DNA of 64,000 bases from Marinomonas pollencensis (lineage in GTDB: Bacteria; Pseudomonadota; Gammaproteobacteria; Pseudomonadales; Marinomonadaceae): assembly GCF_003387375.1 (NCBI RefSeq), contig NZ_QUNG01000001.1, positions 569,631 through 633,630 of the forward strand, written 5' to 3'. The translations under genes and the position numbers were made by a program. Positions 1 to 9,004 of the stretch are shown here, one piece after another. The notes under the pieces were generated by a model. The model had not been told where the DNA came from, made no database searches, and was given only the letters and a program-made list of their open reading frames with translations. Numbering within the stretch: position 1 is the first letter of the stretch; every line of letters starts with the position of its first letter.

Positions 1-588
1 ACCACCCTACTCAAGGCCATCATGGGGCTATTGCCAATAAAAAATGGTGAGATCATTATGAATGATACCGCTATTAATAAACAAAACCCTGAAAAACGCG
101 CCTATGCAGGAATCGGTTACGTACCGCAAGGGCGAGATATTTTCCCGATGCTCACGGTAGAAGAAAACCTACGCATAGGCTTGCCGGTACGAAATAAAAA
201 AAGCAAATTAAAAACCAACGAGATACCAGAAAAAATCTTTGATCTGTTTCCGGTATTAAAAGACATGCTACATCGTCGTGGTGGCGACCTTTCTGGCGGA
301 CAACAACAGCAATTGGCCATTGGCCGTGCACTAGTATTAGACCCAAAAGTTCTGATACTCGACGAACCTAATGAAGGCATACAACCCAATATTGTTAAGC
401 AAATCGGCGATGTAATTTTAAAGTTAAACGCCGAAGAAGGATTAACCGTCATTCTTGTCGAGCAAAAACTAGGCTTTGCAAGACGTGTCGGGAAGGAATT
501 CCGTTTAATGGAAAAAGGTCGTATTGTAGCAGCAGACAAGATGGACAAACTGAACGATACCCTGATCAAACAGTATTTGGCGGTGTAG
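1..588 (+). CDS. urtE: Urea ABC transporter ATP-binding protein UrtE (5' end missing)
   Basis: Partial gene: the frame is open from base 1, so the start and most of the Walker A loop lie upstream; only its tail (TTLLKAIMG) remains. The visible part has the ABC signature LSGGQQQQLAIGRAL, a Walker B ending in LDEP, and an H-loop-like EQKLGFA. This ATPase is one of two that power branched-chain-amino-acid-type importers. UrtE is chosen because the urease operon starts 41 bases downstream and because the NEGIQPN stretch after Walker B resembles the TEGIQPN typical of UrtE (Asn replaces the usual Thr). It would energise uptake of urea that the downstream urease hydrolyses. A LivF-type amino-acid transporter is the alternative. 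Confidence 0.88.
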   Translation, partial: TTLLKAIMGLLPIKNGEIIMNDTAINKQNPEKRAYAGIGYVPQGRDIFPMLTVEENLRIGLPVRNKKSKLKTNEIPEKIFDLFPVLKDMLHRRGGDLSGGQQQQLAIGRALVLDPKVLILDEPNEGIQPNIVKQIGDVILKLNAEEGLTVILVEQKLGFARRVGKEFRLMEKGRIVAADKMDKLNDTLIKQYLAV

Positions 589-616
589 CCCTAAATACTG
601 CCTCAGGGCAATTTTT
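588..616 (+). terminator. Weak terminator-like hairpin between urtE and ureD
   Basis: GCCCT (588-592) can pair with AGGGC (605-609), followed by AATTTTTT. A competing short stem TGCC/GGCA (599-610) has the same T run. The stem is short, so this may only partly reduce transcription into the urease operon. Confidence 0.4.
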
Positions 617-629
617 TGTTAAGGAAAAA

Positions 630-1547
630 ATGCATAATAATCATAACCTTGCCTTGGTAACGCAGCCAGACACGAGTCAGCAGGAGGCGCCTCTCAAAAA
701 GAGTGAGCCTTCTCAATGGCATGCTTTTTTAACCCTAGGTTTTCAAAAAACCGCACGCGGTACAGTTCTAAAAACCTGTGACCATAAAGGCCCTCTTTAT
801 GTACAAAAGCCGTTTTACCCAGAAGGAGCAGACACAGCTCACGTCTACCTGCTGCACCCACCTGGTGGCTTGGTCTCTGGTGATCGCTTAACCATTACCG
901 CTAATCTTAGCGAAAACACCCATGTACTGATTACCACACCTGGCGCTGGCCGTGTTTACCGAGCGCGCGACGACAAAACCTTGCAGCACCAAGTCACTCA
1001 GCTCAATGTACCAAAAGACAGTGTCATGGAATGGCTGCCACAAGAAGCCATCCTTTACCCTAACGCCCACACCCGTCTTGAAAACCAAATCAACCTCACC
1101 GAGAACGCCAAATTTATTGGCTGGGAAGTCACCTGTTTTGGCTTACCCGCGAATCAAGCAGACTTTGCCGACGGGCAGGCAGAGCAAGGTTTTGAAATTC
1201 GCCAAGATGGCCGTTTAAAAGTGCGCGAGCGTTTGGTTATCGACGAACAAAGTCGAGCTATCTTCAAAGCAAAAGCGGGGTTAGCCAATAATCCAATAAA
1301 TGGCCTGATGATTGCAGGACCTTTTGACCGATCGGACAAATATGACGAATTGATAGACACACTGCGCAGCCATTGCACTGAGCACCTTTCATTAAGCGGT
1401 GTGACCTTAGTCGATGAATACATCATTATCCGCAGTCTCCATCATGACTCGGAAAAGATGAGACAGCTGTTTACGCAATGTTGGCGAGAAATACGCCCAG
1501 CACTTATTAATAAAACCGCCTGTGAACCAAGAATTTGGGCGACCTGA
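630..1547 (+). CDS. ureD: Urease accessory protein UreD
   Basis: A 305-residue member of the UreD/UreH family. It is the scaffold that binds apo-urease and recruits UreF and UreG so that nickel can be inserted into the UreC active site. Recognisable UreD stretches include YVQKPFYPEG near residue 55, HPPGGLVSGD near residue 75 and TTPGAGRVYR near residue 105. The length is normal for the family. The ATG at 630 follows an AAGGAA ribosome-binding site. It is the first gene of the urease cluster, 53 bases before ureA, an order (ureDABCEFG) common in gammaproteobacteria. Confidence 0.95.
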   Translation: MHNNHNLALVTQPDTSQQEAPLKKSEPSQWHAFLTLGFQKTARGTVLKTCDHKGPLYVQKPFYPEGADTAHVYLLHPPGGLVSGDRLTITANLSENTHVLITTPGAGRVYRARDDKTLQHQVTQLNVPKDSVMEWLPQEAILYPNAHTRLENQINLTENAKFIGWEVTCFGLPANQADFADGQAEQGFEIRQDGRLKVRERLVIDEQSRAIFKAKAGLANNPINGLMIAGPFDRSDKYDELIDTLRSHCTEHLSLSGVTLVDEYIIIRSLHHDSEKMRQLFTQCWREIRPALINKTACEPRIWAT

Positions 1548-1600
1548 TCTAACATTAAAACTCAGTCAGGCACCTCAGAATAACGAAAAAGGGTTTAACA

Positions 1601-1903
1601 ATGGAATTACTACCAAGAGAAAAAGACAAGTTACTCGTCTTTACTGCGGCATTATTAGCAGAACGTCGCTTAAATCGCGGCCTCAAGCTTAATTACCCAG
1701 AAGCCATGGCTTATATCACCATGGAAATCATCGAGGGCGCACGCGACGGAAAAACCGTCGCTGAGCTAATGAGCTTTGGGAAAACCTTACTCAGTGCTGA
1801 CCAAGTAATGGACGGTGTGGTGGATTTGATCCATGAAGTGCAAGTGGAAGCCACCTTCCCTGATGGCACCAAACTCGTGACGGTACATAACCCGATCAAC
1901 TAA
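1601..1903 (+). CDS. ureA: Urease gamma subunit UreA
   Basis: A 100-residue protein, the standard length for a separate gamma subunit. It begins [14 protein letters not shown] and contains [14 protein letters not shown] and the [21 protein letters not shown] tail typical of UreA (the last motif spans about residues 79-99). It forms the (UreABC)3 urease with the products of the next two genes and carries no catalytic residues itself. It is followed after 39 bases by ureB. The subunits are separate genes, unlike the fused versions in Helicobacter or plants. Confidence 0.97.
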   Translation: MELLPREKDKLLVFTAALLAERRLNRGLKLNYPEAMAYITMEIIEGARDGKTVAELMSFGKTLLSADQVMDGVVDLIHEVQVEATFPDGTKLVTVHNPIN

Positions 1904-1942
1904 CCCGTTTTTTCCTTCTCTAAACGAACAGGGAGACACACC

Positions 1943-2263
1943 ATGATTCCAGGTGAAATACAGGTAGCCGATGGTCATATTGAGCTCAACGTTGGCCGTA
2001 AAACCTTAACCATTCGAGTTGAAAACACGGGCGATAGACCTGTGCAAATTGGCTCCCATTATCATTTTTACGAAGTCAATCCAGCACTGTCCTTTGATCG
2101 CGAACAAAGCAAGGGCTTTCGCCTCAACATCGCCTCTGGCACTGCGGTTCGCTTTGAACCAGGACAAGGTCGAGAAGTCGAATTGGTCGAATACGCGGGC
2201 AGTAAAACCATTTACGGCTTTCGCGGTGAAGTCATGGGACCAATCAATAAAGGAGCGCAGTAA
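1943..2263 (+). CDS. ureB: Urease beta subunit UreB
   Basis: A 106-residue protein beginning [11 protein letters not shown], the conserved start of UreB. It contains [20 protein letters not shown] and a C-terminal [10 protein letters not shown]. UreB packs against UreC and helps position the active-site flap. The ATG at 1943 follows AGGGAGA. Only 2 bases separate its stop from the ureC start, which suggests translational coupling of beta and alpha subunits. Confidence 0.97.
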   Translation: MIPGEIQVADGHIELNVGRKTLTIRVENTGDRPVQIGSHYHFYEVNPALSFDREQSKGFRLNIASGTAVRFEPGQGREVELVEYAGSKTIYGFRGEVMGPINKGAQ

Positions 2264-2265
2264 TC

Positions 2266-3972
2266 ATGGCGAACATGGACAGACAAAGTTACGCGCAAAT
2301 GTTCGGCCCAACCACAGGGGACCGGGTTCGCTTGGGCGATACTGATATTTGGATTCAAGTTGAAAAAGACTTCACCACTTACGGCGACGAAGTAAAATTC
2401 GGTGGCGGCAAGGTGATCCGAGATGGCATGGGTCAAAGCCAGGTAACCAATGACATTGCTGTCGATTTGGTAATCACTAATGCTTTAGTGCTGGACCATT
2501 GGGGCATAGTAAAAGGCGATGTCGGCATTAAACAAGGTCGCATTTACAAAGTGGGCAAAGCCGGTAATCCAGATGTACAAGACAATGTGGATATCGTCAT
2601 TGGGCCAGGCACAGAAGTCATTGCAGGGGAAGGCTCCATCCTGACTGCGGGGGGCATTGATGCGCACATTCATTTCATTTGCCCACAACAAATTGAAGAA
2701 GCCTTAACCTCAGGCGTGACCACCATGATAGGCGGTGGCACCGGGCCGGCGACTGGCACCAACGCCACCACCTGTACACCAGGGCCTTGGTATCTGGGTA
2801 AAATGTTGCAGGCCACCGACAGCATGCCGATGAACCTTGGTTTTCTTGGCAAAGGTAATGCAAGCCAGCCTGAAGCCTTAGCAGAGCAGCTCGAAGCCGG
2901 TGCTTGTGGCCTAAAACTGCATGAAGACTGGGGAACAACACCAGCCTCCATTGATTGCTGCTTAAGCGTGGCAGAAAAGTACGATGTGCAAGTAGCGATT
3001 CATACCGACACCTTAAATGAATCTGGCTTTGTCGACAGCACTCTTGCCGCGTTTAAAGACCGAGTCATCCACACCTATCACACCGAAGGCGCTGGGGGCG
3101 GACACGCACCAGATATTATCCGCGCCGCCGGTAACAAAAACGTTCTACCCTCATCGACAAATCCCACCCGCCCCTATACTCACAATACTGTCGATGAGCA
3201 CTTAGATATGCTGATGGTATGCCACCATTTAGACAGTAATATTCCAGAAGACGTGGCCTTTGCCGACTCACGTATTCGCAAGGAAACCATTGCAGCAGAA
3301 GACATTTTCCACGACCGTGGTGCGTTTAGCATGATCTCTTCTGACTCCCAAGCCATGGGACGTGTAGGTGAGGTTATCACTCGTACTTGGCAAACAGCAC
3401 ACAAAATGAAGCAGCAATTTGGCCTGTTACCAGAAGACCAAGAGCTAGGTGCCGACAACTTTCGAGCTCGCCGTTACATTGCCAAATACACCATCAACCC
3501 TGCCATTGCCCATGGTATCAGTCACGAAGTGGGCTCTATTGAAGCGGGCAAACTGGCGGATTTGGTGTTATGGAAACCGGCGTTTTTTGGGGTAAAACCT
3601 TCCATGATCATCAAGGGAGGCATGATTGCCAGCGCCCCCATGGGTGACCCAAATGCCTCTATTCCGACGCCGCAGCCAGTGCATTATCGACCTATGTTTG
3701 GCAGTTTCGGCAAAGCCTCAGCTGCCACGTCAGTGACCTTTGTCTCCAAAGCCGCACTGAAAAATGGTTTAGCAGAGAAATTTGGCTTAGACAGAACCTT
3801 AGTCGCTTGTGGTAATACTCGTTCAATTTCAAAGCTCGATATGATCCACAACAACTGGTTGCCAGAAATAACGGTCGATCCGCAAACCTATGAAGTACGC
3901 GCCGATGGCGAGCTATTAACCTGTGAGCCAGCAAAGACATTACCCTTGGCTCAACTTTACACCCTATTTTAA
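2266..3972 (+). CDS. ureC: Urease alpha (catalytic) subunit UreC
   Basis: A 568-residue catalytic subunit that hydrolyses urea to ammonia and carbamate. The numbering matches the Klebsiella enzyme exactly: nickel ligands His134, His136, carbamylated Lys217 (in GLKLHED), His246, His272 and Asp360, substrate His219, and the mobile-flap Cys319-His320 (MVCHHLD) are all present. The length is canonical, so the enzyme should be active once nickel is loaded. It sits between ureB and the accessory genes. The start at 2266 is two bases after the ureB stop; a second Met at codon 4 is an alternative. Confidence 0.98.
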   Translation: MANMDRQSYAQMFGPTTGDRVRLGDTDIWIQVEKDFTTYGDEVKFGGGKVIRDGMGQSQVTNDIAVDLVITNALVLDHWGIVKGDVGIKQGRIYKVGKAGNPDVQDNVDIVIGPGTEVIAGEGSILTAGGIDAHIHFICPQQIEEALTSGVTTMIGGGTGPATGTNATTCTPGPWYLGKMLQATDSMPMNLGFLGKGNASQPEALAEQLEAGACGLKLHEDWGTTPASIDCCLSVAEKYDVQVAIHTDTLNESGFVDSTLAAFKDRVIHTYHTEGAGGGHAPDIIRAAGNKNVLPSSTNPTRPYTHNTVDEHLDMLMVCHHLDSNIPEDVAFADSRIRKETIAAEDIFHDRGAFSMISSDSQAMGRVGEVITRTWQTAHKMKQQFGLLPEDQELGADNFRARRYIAKYTINPAIAHGISHEVGSIEAGKLADLVLWKPAFFGVKPSMIIKGGMIASAPMGDPNASIPTPQPVHYRPMFGSFGKASAATSVTFVSKAALKNGLAEKFGLDRTLVACGNTRSISKLDMIHNNWLPEITVDPQTYEVRADGELLTCEPAKTLPLAQLYTLF

Positions 3973-4030
3973 CCCTGGGCTTGACCCAAAAACTCACTTA
4001 GAGCGAATGCTTTAAGCAGTAGGAAAGAAG

Positions 4031-4477
4031 ATGCTAGATATTTATCAACGACTTGGCACCCATTGCCATGAAGCCGTCTACACCACAGTCACTCTTACCC
4101 ATGAGCAACGCGATCGTGGCCGACTAAAACTGGTTGGCGACAACAGCGAAGAAGTAAGGGTATTTCTTGAACGAGGAAAACCGCTCCAAGTTGGGGAGTT
4201 TTTGAGGAGCGAGTGCAACAAAATAGTGCAAATAAAGGGCGCTGTTGAAGAAGTCGCCCATGCAAGCTGCAATGATTGGGAAGCGTTTTCGAAGGCTTGT
4301 TACCACTTGGGCAATCGTCACACTAAGATTCAAGTCGGCGAACGCTGGTTACGTATTAAGCCTGATCACGTGCTGGAAGAAATGCTGCACCTATTAGGTT
4401 TGGTTGTCAGTCACGAAAATGCGGTCTTTATTCCTGAGTCTGGAGCCTACAGCCATGGTCATCACCACCACGGATAG
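4031..4477 (+). CDS. ureE: Urease accessory nickel chaperone UreE
   Basis: A 148-residue metallochaperone that delivers nickel to the UreDFG complex. The central domain shows the UreE pattern (LTHEQRDRGR, and GNRHTKIQVG with the conserved metal-site histidine). The protein ends in a histidine-rich tail, HGHHHHG, as in many UreE proteins that store extra nickel. The ATG follows AGGAAAG. The last 23 bases overlap the start of ureF in another frame, so the His codons of the tail also encode the first residues of UreF. Confidence 0.95.
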   Translation: MLDIYQRLGTHCHEAVYTTVTLTHEQRDRGRLKLVGDNSEEVRVFLERGKPLQVGEFLRSECNKIVQIKGAVEEVAHASCNDWEAFSKACYHLGNRHTKIQVGERWLRIKPDHVLEEMLHLLGLVVSHENAVFIPESGAYSHGHHHHG

Positions 4478-5132
4478 TAGTTTATTACGCCTTTTACAAT
4501 TGAGTAGCGTCAGTTTACCGGTAGGCGGCTATGCGTTTTCTCAAGGTATGGAATACGCCATTGACCAAGGTTGGGTGAGAAATAAAGCCCAGGTAGGCGA
4601 TTGGTTAAGCTTACAAATGCAACAGTCTGTGGCGCGGGTAGACTTGCCTATTTTGCGTTTGTCCATGCTGGCAGCCCAGCAACAGGACAAAACTCGCTTA
4701 TTAGAACTCAACGACCTTTCACTGGCATGCCGAGAAACCAAAGAGCTACGCCTGAATGATACCGCCATGGGCGAAGCCTTATCACGCTTACTAAGAAGTT
4801 TGAGCATATCGACACCGTTTCAGCGTTCAGAAGACATAAGTTTTGTCTGCTTATTTGCCGTAGCAGCGAATCATTGGGCGATCAACTTTGACACCGCTGC
4901 GCTGGGCTTTACTTGGTCTTGGTTAGAAAACCAAATTGCCGCGGCAACCAAGCTGGTTCCCCTTGGGCAAACCCAAGCACAAGAATTGCTGGGCGAATTA
5001 CAGCCTCTAATCAGTGAAGCGATAAGCACCTCATTAAACATAGAGGAAGATAGAATTGGTGCAGGCTTACCGGCGATCGCCATTGCCAGCGCACAACACG
5101 AAACACAATATTCACGGCTATTCCGCTCTTAA
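4455..5132 (+). CDS. ureF: Urease accessory protein UreF
   Basis: A protein of 225 residues from the ATG at 4455. UreF bridges UreD and UreG in the urease activation complex and is thought to gate GTP-dependent nickel transfer. Family hallmarks are SSVSLPVGGYAFSQGME (residues 18-34), KELRLND, and VPLGQTQAQELL near the C-terminus. A longer frame starts at 4404 inside ureE, but the ATG at 4455 places the conserved N-terminus at the usual distance, and short overlaps with ureE are common in this operon. Confidence 0.93.
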   Translation: MVITTTDSSLLRLLQLSSVSLPVGGYAFSQGMEYAIDQGWVRNKAQVGDWLSLQMQQSVARVDLPILRLSMLAAQQQDKTRLLELNDLSLACRETKELRLNDTAMGEALSRLLRSLSISTPFQRSEDISFVCLFAVAANHWAINFDTAALGFTWSWLENQIAAATKLVPLGQTQAQELLGELQPLISEAISTSLNIEEDRIGAGLPAIAIASAQHETQYSRLFRS

Positions 5133-5171
5133 CTTATATTAGCAATAGCCATCATTTTAAGAGGACATAAC

Positions 5172-5819
5172 ATGAGTAAACCTAAACAAACATTACGTAT
5201 CGGCGTCGGTGGCCCGGTCGGCTCTGGCAAAACGGCGTTATTGCGCTCTTTGTGCTCTGCCCTGCGAGACCATTACAACATCGCCGTGGTCACCAATGAT
5301 ATTTACACACAAGAAGACGCGAAATTCCTCACCGAGCATCAAGCTCTAGACGCGGACCGTATTCTCGGTGTTGAAACCGGTGGTTGCCCACATACTGCTA
5401 TCCGCGAAGATGCTTCCATGAACTTGGCAGCCATTGATCAGCTACTAGATCGCCATGGTGAATTAGACGTGGTGTTCGTCGAAAGTGGCGGTGATAACCT
5501 AAGCGCTACTTTTAGCCCTGAATTGTCTGATCTGACCATTTATGTGATCGATGTCTCAGCCGGCGATAAGATTCCACGTAAAGGCGGCCCAGGCATTACC
5601 AAGTCGGATCTTTTGATTATTAATAAAACCGATTTAGCGCCATTGGTTGGCGCCTCTTTAGAGGTGATGGACAGAGATGCCAAAATGATGCGCGGTGAAC
5701 GCCCTTTTGTTTTCTCCAACCTGAAAAAAGCCCAAGGCTTAGATGAAATCATTCAATTTATCATTACCGAAGGTATGTTAGAATCCAAAACGATTCCAGC
5801 CGCAAGAGCGGTGGTTTAA
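5172..5819 (+). CDS. ureG: Urease accessory GTPase UreG
   Basis: A 215-residue SIMIBI-class GTPase. The P-loop [12 protein letters not shown] is at residues 13-24, followed by [12 protein letters not shown], the metal-binding CPH motif in [16 protein letters not shown], and the [10 protein letters not shown] guanine-specificity motif. GTP hydrolysis drives transfer of nickel from UreE into urease through the UreDFG complex. The start follows AAGAGGA with good spacing. Length and motifs are complete. Confidence 0.97.
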   Translation: MSKPKQTLRIGVGGPVGSGKTALLRSLCSALRDHYNIAVVTNDIYTQEDAKFLTEHQALDADRILGVETGGCPHTAIREDASMNLAAIDQLLDRHGELDVVFVESGGDNLSATFSPELSDLTIYVIDVSAGDKIPRKGGPGITKSDLLIINKTDLAPLVGASLEVMDRDAKMMRGERPFVFSNLKKAQGLDEIIQFIITEGMLESKTIPAARAVV

Positions 5820-5849
5820 TTCATTACTTTATTATTTAGGAGAACATCT

Positions 5850-6434
5850 ATGCGTCTAAATACGCTAAAAGTGGGATTAGCCACTCTAATCGCTGCCCTT
5901 CCAACCTTGGCTCTTGCACACCCAGGTCACGAGCACACCACCAGCTTTTTCAGCGGTTTTATGCACCCTATGGGTGGCCTTGATCACCTATTGGCTATGA
6001 TCGCAGTTGGCCTTTGGGCAGCAAGTATGGGCGGCAAAGCACTATGGGCCGTTCCTGCCGCGTTTGTTGGCACTATGATTCTTGGCGCCGCTTTGGGCAT
6101 GGCCGGACTACAAGTTCCCTTTGTTGAACAAGGTATTGTGATGTCTGTGATTTTGATGGGTGCTTTATTGGTTGGCTCAGCGCGCTTCTCAGTGAGCACT
6201 TGTGCTGGTATTGCAGCACTCTTCGCCTTTTTCCACGGTGCAGCACACGGTATGGAAATGCCGCTAAACGCTCACGGTGCAGAATATGCACTAGGGTTTG
6301 CCGGCGCCACAGCCTTGTTACACCTTGTCGGCATGGGCCTTGGTAAAACCGTTTCTCGTATTCAAGCCCCAATCGTGACACGCATTGCTGGCGGCGCTAT
6401 TGCTGCTGCTGGCGTTATGATGGCAGTCGCATAA
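5850..6434 (+). CDS. ureJ: HupE/UreJ family nickel permease
   Basis: A 194-residue integral membrane protein with an N-terminal signal-like segment ending ALAHPGHEHT. The HupE/UreJ hallmark HPMGGLDHLLAM (about residues 31-42) is followed by five or six hydrophobic segments and a second His motif, FFHGAAHGMEM. The family carries nickel or cobalt across the inner membrane. Its place as last gene of the urease operon, 30 bases after ureG, points to nickel supply for urease. No hydrogenase genes are in the window, so UreJ is a better name than HupE. Confidence 0.9.
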   Translation: MRLNTLKVGLATLIAALPTLALAHPGHEHTTSFFSGFMHPMGGLDHLLAMIAVGLWAASMGGKALWAVPAAFVGTMILGAALGMAGLQVPFVEQGIVMSVILMGALLVGSARFSVSTCAGIAALFAFFHGAAHGMEMPLNAHGAEYALGFAGATALLHLVGMGLGKTVSRIQAPIVTRIAGGAIAAAGVMMAVA

Positions 6435-6441
6435 GACCAAC

Positions 6442-6500
6442 ACAGCCACTATCAGCAGGCCCCCATATTAAGTTTTCTAAGGGCCTGCTTCAGTGGCTGT
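6442..6500 (+). terminator. Two-part inverted repeat ending the urease operon
   Basis: ACAGCCACT (6442-6450) and AGCAGGCCC (6454-6462) pair with GGGCCTGCT (6481-6489) and AGTGGCTGT (6492-6500), giving an 18-bp interrupted stem starting 7 bases after the ureJ stop. There is no clear T run, so it may be a processing or stability hairpin rather than a strict intrinsic terminator. Confidence 0.55.
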
Positions 6501-6728
6501 TGATTACCTTTATTAACACTTTGCCGTCACTTTGTTTATTTTTATAATCAATTTGTTATGTGTTATTGCACTGTATTTATTTCCCCTTTCATTCCATGTA
6601 TATTCACCGCTACTTACTGATGCACTTTTTTGATTCGCCATTGATAAAAAACAATCTTTCTCATGTCTCTATTTCAATGGACTGATGCTATTTCAATCGC
6701 ATCTATCAAACAGTAGAAAAGGAATGTA

Positions 6729-8936
6729 TTGTTGATAAAAACAGAGCTAAAACAACACTTTGCGATTCTCATTGCCGGCATCATTTTTATCGCTGTTGTA
6801 CTTTTTGGTCTTTATTGGACTTATTCGTCAAATCAAACAATCATCAAAGAGCAACAATTGCTTCTCGATGGTTTATCTCGCACTCAAGCCTCCACAATAG
6901 AAAGACGTTTATCCCTAGCCTTCACATCGACACAATTGTTAGCCATTGAAATAGAGCACCATAATGATGATTTCGATGGCGCTGACGATTTCGACGACTT
7001 TGATGAATACTCAAAGCACCTTATGAGCTTCATTGAGGGAATCTCCAGTTTGCAGCTCGCACCGAATGGTATTATCCAGAGAATTTTTCCATTAGAAGGG
7101 AATGAAGCCGCCATCGGCCTGGATATTTTTGCGAACTCAAAATATCGTGAGGCAGCACTTCAGGCAATCGAAGAACATAAAATGATTGCAATCGGCCCAG
7201 TGTCTTTAGTCCAAGGTGGCACTGCCGTCATTGGCCGTTCCCCTGTTTACCTTTATCGCGGCACACAAAGAGAAGTTTTTTGGGGCTTCGCATCCGCAAT
7301 TATTAACCTGAATGATCTGTTAGAACCCACTCGCTTAAAAGAACTGGAAGCAGATGGCTACCAATACAACTTAACTCGCAAGCACCTAGATACAGGGAAA
7401 AGCTTAGTCTTTGCGCAGTCAGAAAAGCCCCTCAGCACTCCCCTTGCAACAGCACAGATCCACCTGCCTATTGGCGTATGGCAAATCAATATGAGCCGCG
7501 ATATCCACACGCGCCTAGAAAGTAATTTCTTTGCTGGCGCTATGTTAACTCTGATCGTGGCGCTGCTAATTACCATAGGTTTTTACGCTATCTTAATTCA
7601 GCCTCTGCGTCTCAGTACCTTGGTCAGAGAAAAAACAGAAGAGCTACAACGTCTTGCTTACAACGACCCGTTGACGAAGCTGCCAAACCGCCGTTATCTC
7701 AATGATCAGTTACCTGCCTTATTAAAGAGAAATAAAAAACGCCGTCAGATCTCTGCCTTTATCTATTTTGATCTTGATAATTTCAAACGCATTAATGACA
7801 CCATCGGCCATGATGTAGGTGATCAGGTGTTAGAAATTGTCGCCCAGCGACTTGATTCCTTATGTAAGGATGACGATAAAGTCGTACGTTTAGGTGGCGA
7901 TGAATTTGGTATTTTCCTCAGCAATATTGCTAATAAACAAGCAGCAAAAGAACACGCTGAGCGTATCCTTGCTTATATCCACTCACCCATTAGTCTTGAT
8001 ACAAGAGAGTTTTTTCTAAGTACCTCTTTAGGCATTGCGATGATCCCAGAACATGGGAACACTCTCGTTTCCATCATGCAAAATGCCGATATGGCACTGT
8101 ATCAAGCTAAGCAACGGGGTAAAAACCAGTCTGTTTTCTATTCTCATGATATGAAAACCACTGCCCTAGATCTTGTTGAAGCAGAAGAGGATTTGACTAA
8201 AGCCTTACAAAACAACGAATTTGAGCTTTACTATCAACCACAGTTCGACCTAAACACAAAACAGATTTTTGGTGCCGAAGCGCTGATCCGTTGGAACCAT
8301 CCAACCAAAGGACTTATCTTTCCAGATCAATTTATTCAATTGGCGGAAAACACCGGACAGATTATCAAAATTGGACACTGGGTATTAGAAAATGGCATTT
8401 CATACCTAGCCAGACGCCGAGAACAAGGACTGCCTTATATTCTGTTGCATGTGAATTTATCCTCTCAACAGCTCTCTGATCCAAATTTAGCCACTATCGT
8501 CAAAGCCCTGCTCTATAAATATCAGGTACCTGCAAAATGGCTTGGAGTAGAAGTCACTGAAACCTCTTTATTAGAAGACGTCAGCTTAGCTAAAGCGCTC
8601 TTACAAACACTAAAAGACATGGGAATGTGCATTGCGATCGATGACTTTGGTACCGGCTACTCTTCATTGGGACAACTCAAAAACCTGCCAGTCAACTTGC
8701 TTAAAGTCGATCGCAGTTTTGTGATGGACCTAGAGCGAGATAAAGCAGATAGAAAAATCGTTGAAGCGATTATCGCAATGGCCCATAAATTAGGGATCAA
8801 GGTATTAGCAGAAGGCATTGAAACCAAAGAACAATGGGAGATGCTAACCGGGTTTCAGTGTGACTTTGGACAAGGTTATTATGTTAGTCGTGCAGTACCT
8901 GAAAAGGACTTTAACCAAGCCCCGCCTCTATACTAA
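6729..8936 (+). CDS. Membrane cyclic-di-GMP protein with CHASE, GGDEF and EAL domains
   Basis: A 735-residue protein. One N-terminal membrane segment (about residues 13-33) and a second near 275-297 enclose a periplasmic region like the CHASE sensor domain. GGDEF follows (motif at 389-393), then EAL (517-519) with DDFGTGYSSL near 638. Both catalytic signatures are intact, so it could make or degrade c-di-GMP. The inhibitory I-site is degenerate: the position that should be RxxD reads KDDD. The periplasmic part holds a strongly acidic run (DDFDGADDFDDFDE), unusual for the domain. The start is TTG at 6729 after AAAAGGA; the nearby ATG is closed by a stop within four codons. It is monocistronic. 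Confidence 0.9.
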   Translation: MLIKTELKQHFAILIAGIIFIAVVLFGLYWTYSSNQTIIKEQQLLLDGLSRTQASTIERRLSLAFTSTQLLAIEIEHHNDDFDGADDFDDFDEYSKHLMSFIEGISSLQLAPNGIIQRIFPLEGNEAAIGLDIFANSKYREAALQAIEEHKMIAIGPVSLVQGGTAVIGRSPVYLYRGTQREVFWGFASAIINLNDLLEPTRLKELEADGYQYNLTRKHLDTGKSLVFAQSEKPLSTPLATAQIHLPIGVWQINMSRDIHTRLESNFFAGAMLTLIVALLITIGFYAILIQPLRLSTLVREKTEELQRLAYNDPLTKLPNRRYLNDQLPALLKRNKKRRQISAFIYFDLDNFKRINDTIGHDVGDQVLEIVAQRLDSLCKDDDKVVRLGGDEFGIFLSNIANKQAAKEHAERILAYIHSPISLDTREFFLSTSLGIAMIPEHGNTLVSIMQNADMALYQAKQRGKNQSVFYSHDMKTTALDLVEAEEDLTKALQNNEFELYYQPQFDLNTKQIFGAEALIRWNHPTKGLIFPDQFIQLAENTGQIIKIGHWVLENGISYLARRREQGLPYILLHVNLSSQQLSDPNLATIVKALLYKYQVPAKWLGVEVTETSLLEDVSLAKALLQTLKDMGMCIAIDDFGTGYSSLGQLKNLPVNLLKVDRSFVMDLERDKADRKIVEAIIAMAHKLGIKVLAEGIETKEQWEMLTGFQCDFGQGYYVSRAVPEKDFNQAPPLY

Positions 8937-8951
8937 GAAACTAGCCATCAT

Positions 8952-8990
8952 AAAAAAACCGATTATTGTTCAACAATAATCGGTTTTTTT
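8952..8990. terminator. Bidirectional intrinsic terminator
   Basis: A perfect 19-bp inverted repeat, arms 8952-8970 and 8972-8990, GC-rich in the middle (CCGATTATTG) and flanked by A7 and T7. It works in both directions and separates the convergent GGDEF-EAL gene and the aspartokinase gene. Confidence 0.92.
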
Positions 8991-9004
8991 ATCTCTAGAC
9001 GAAT

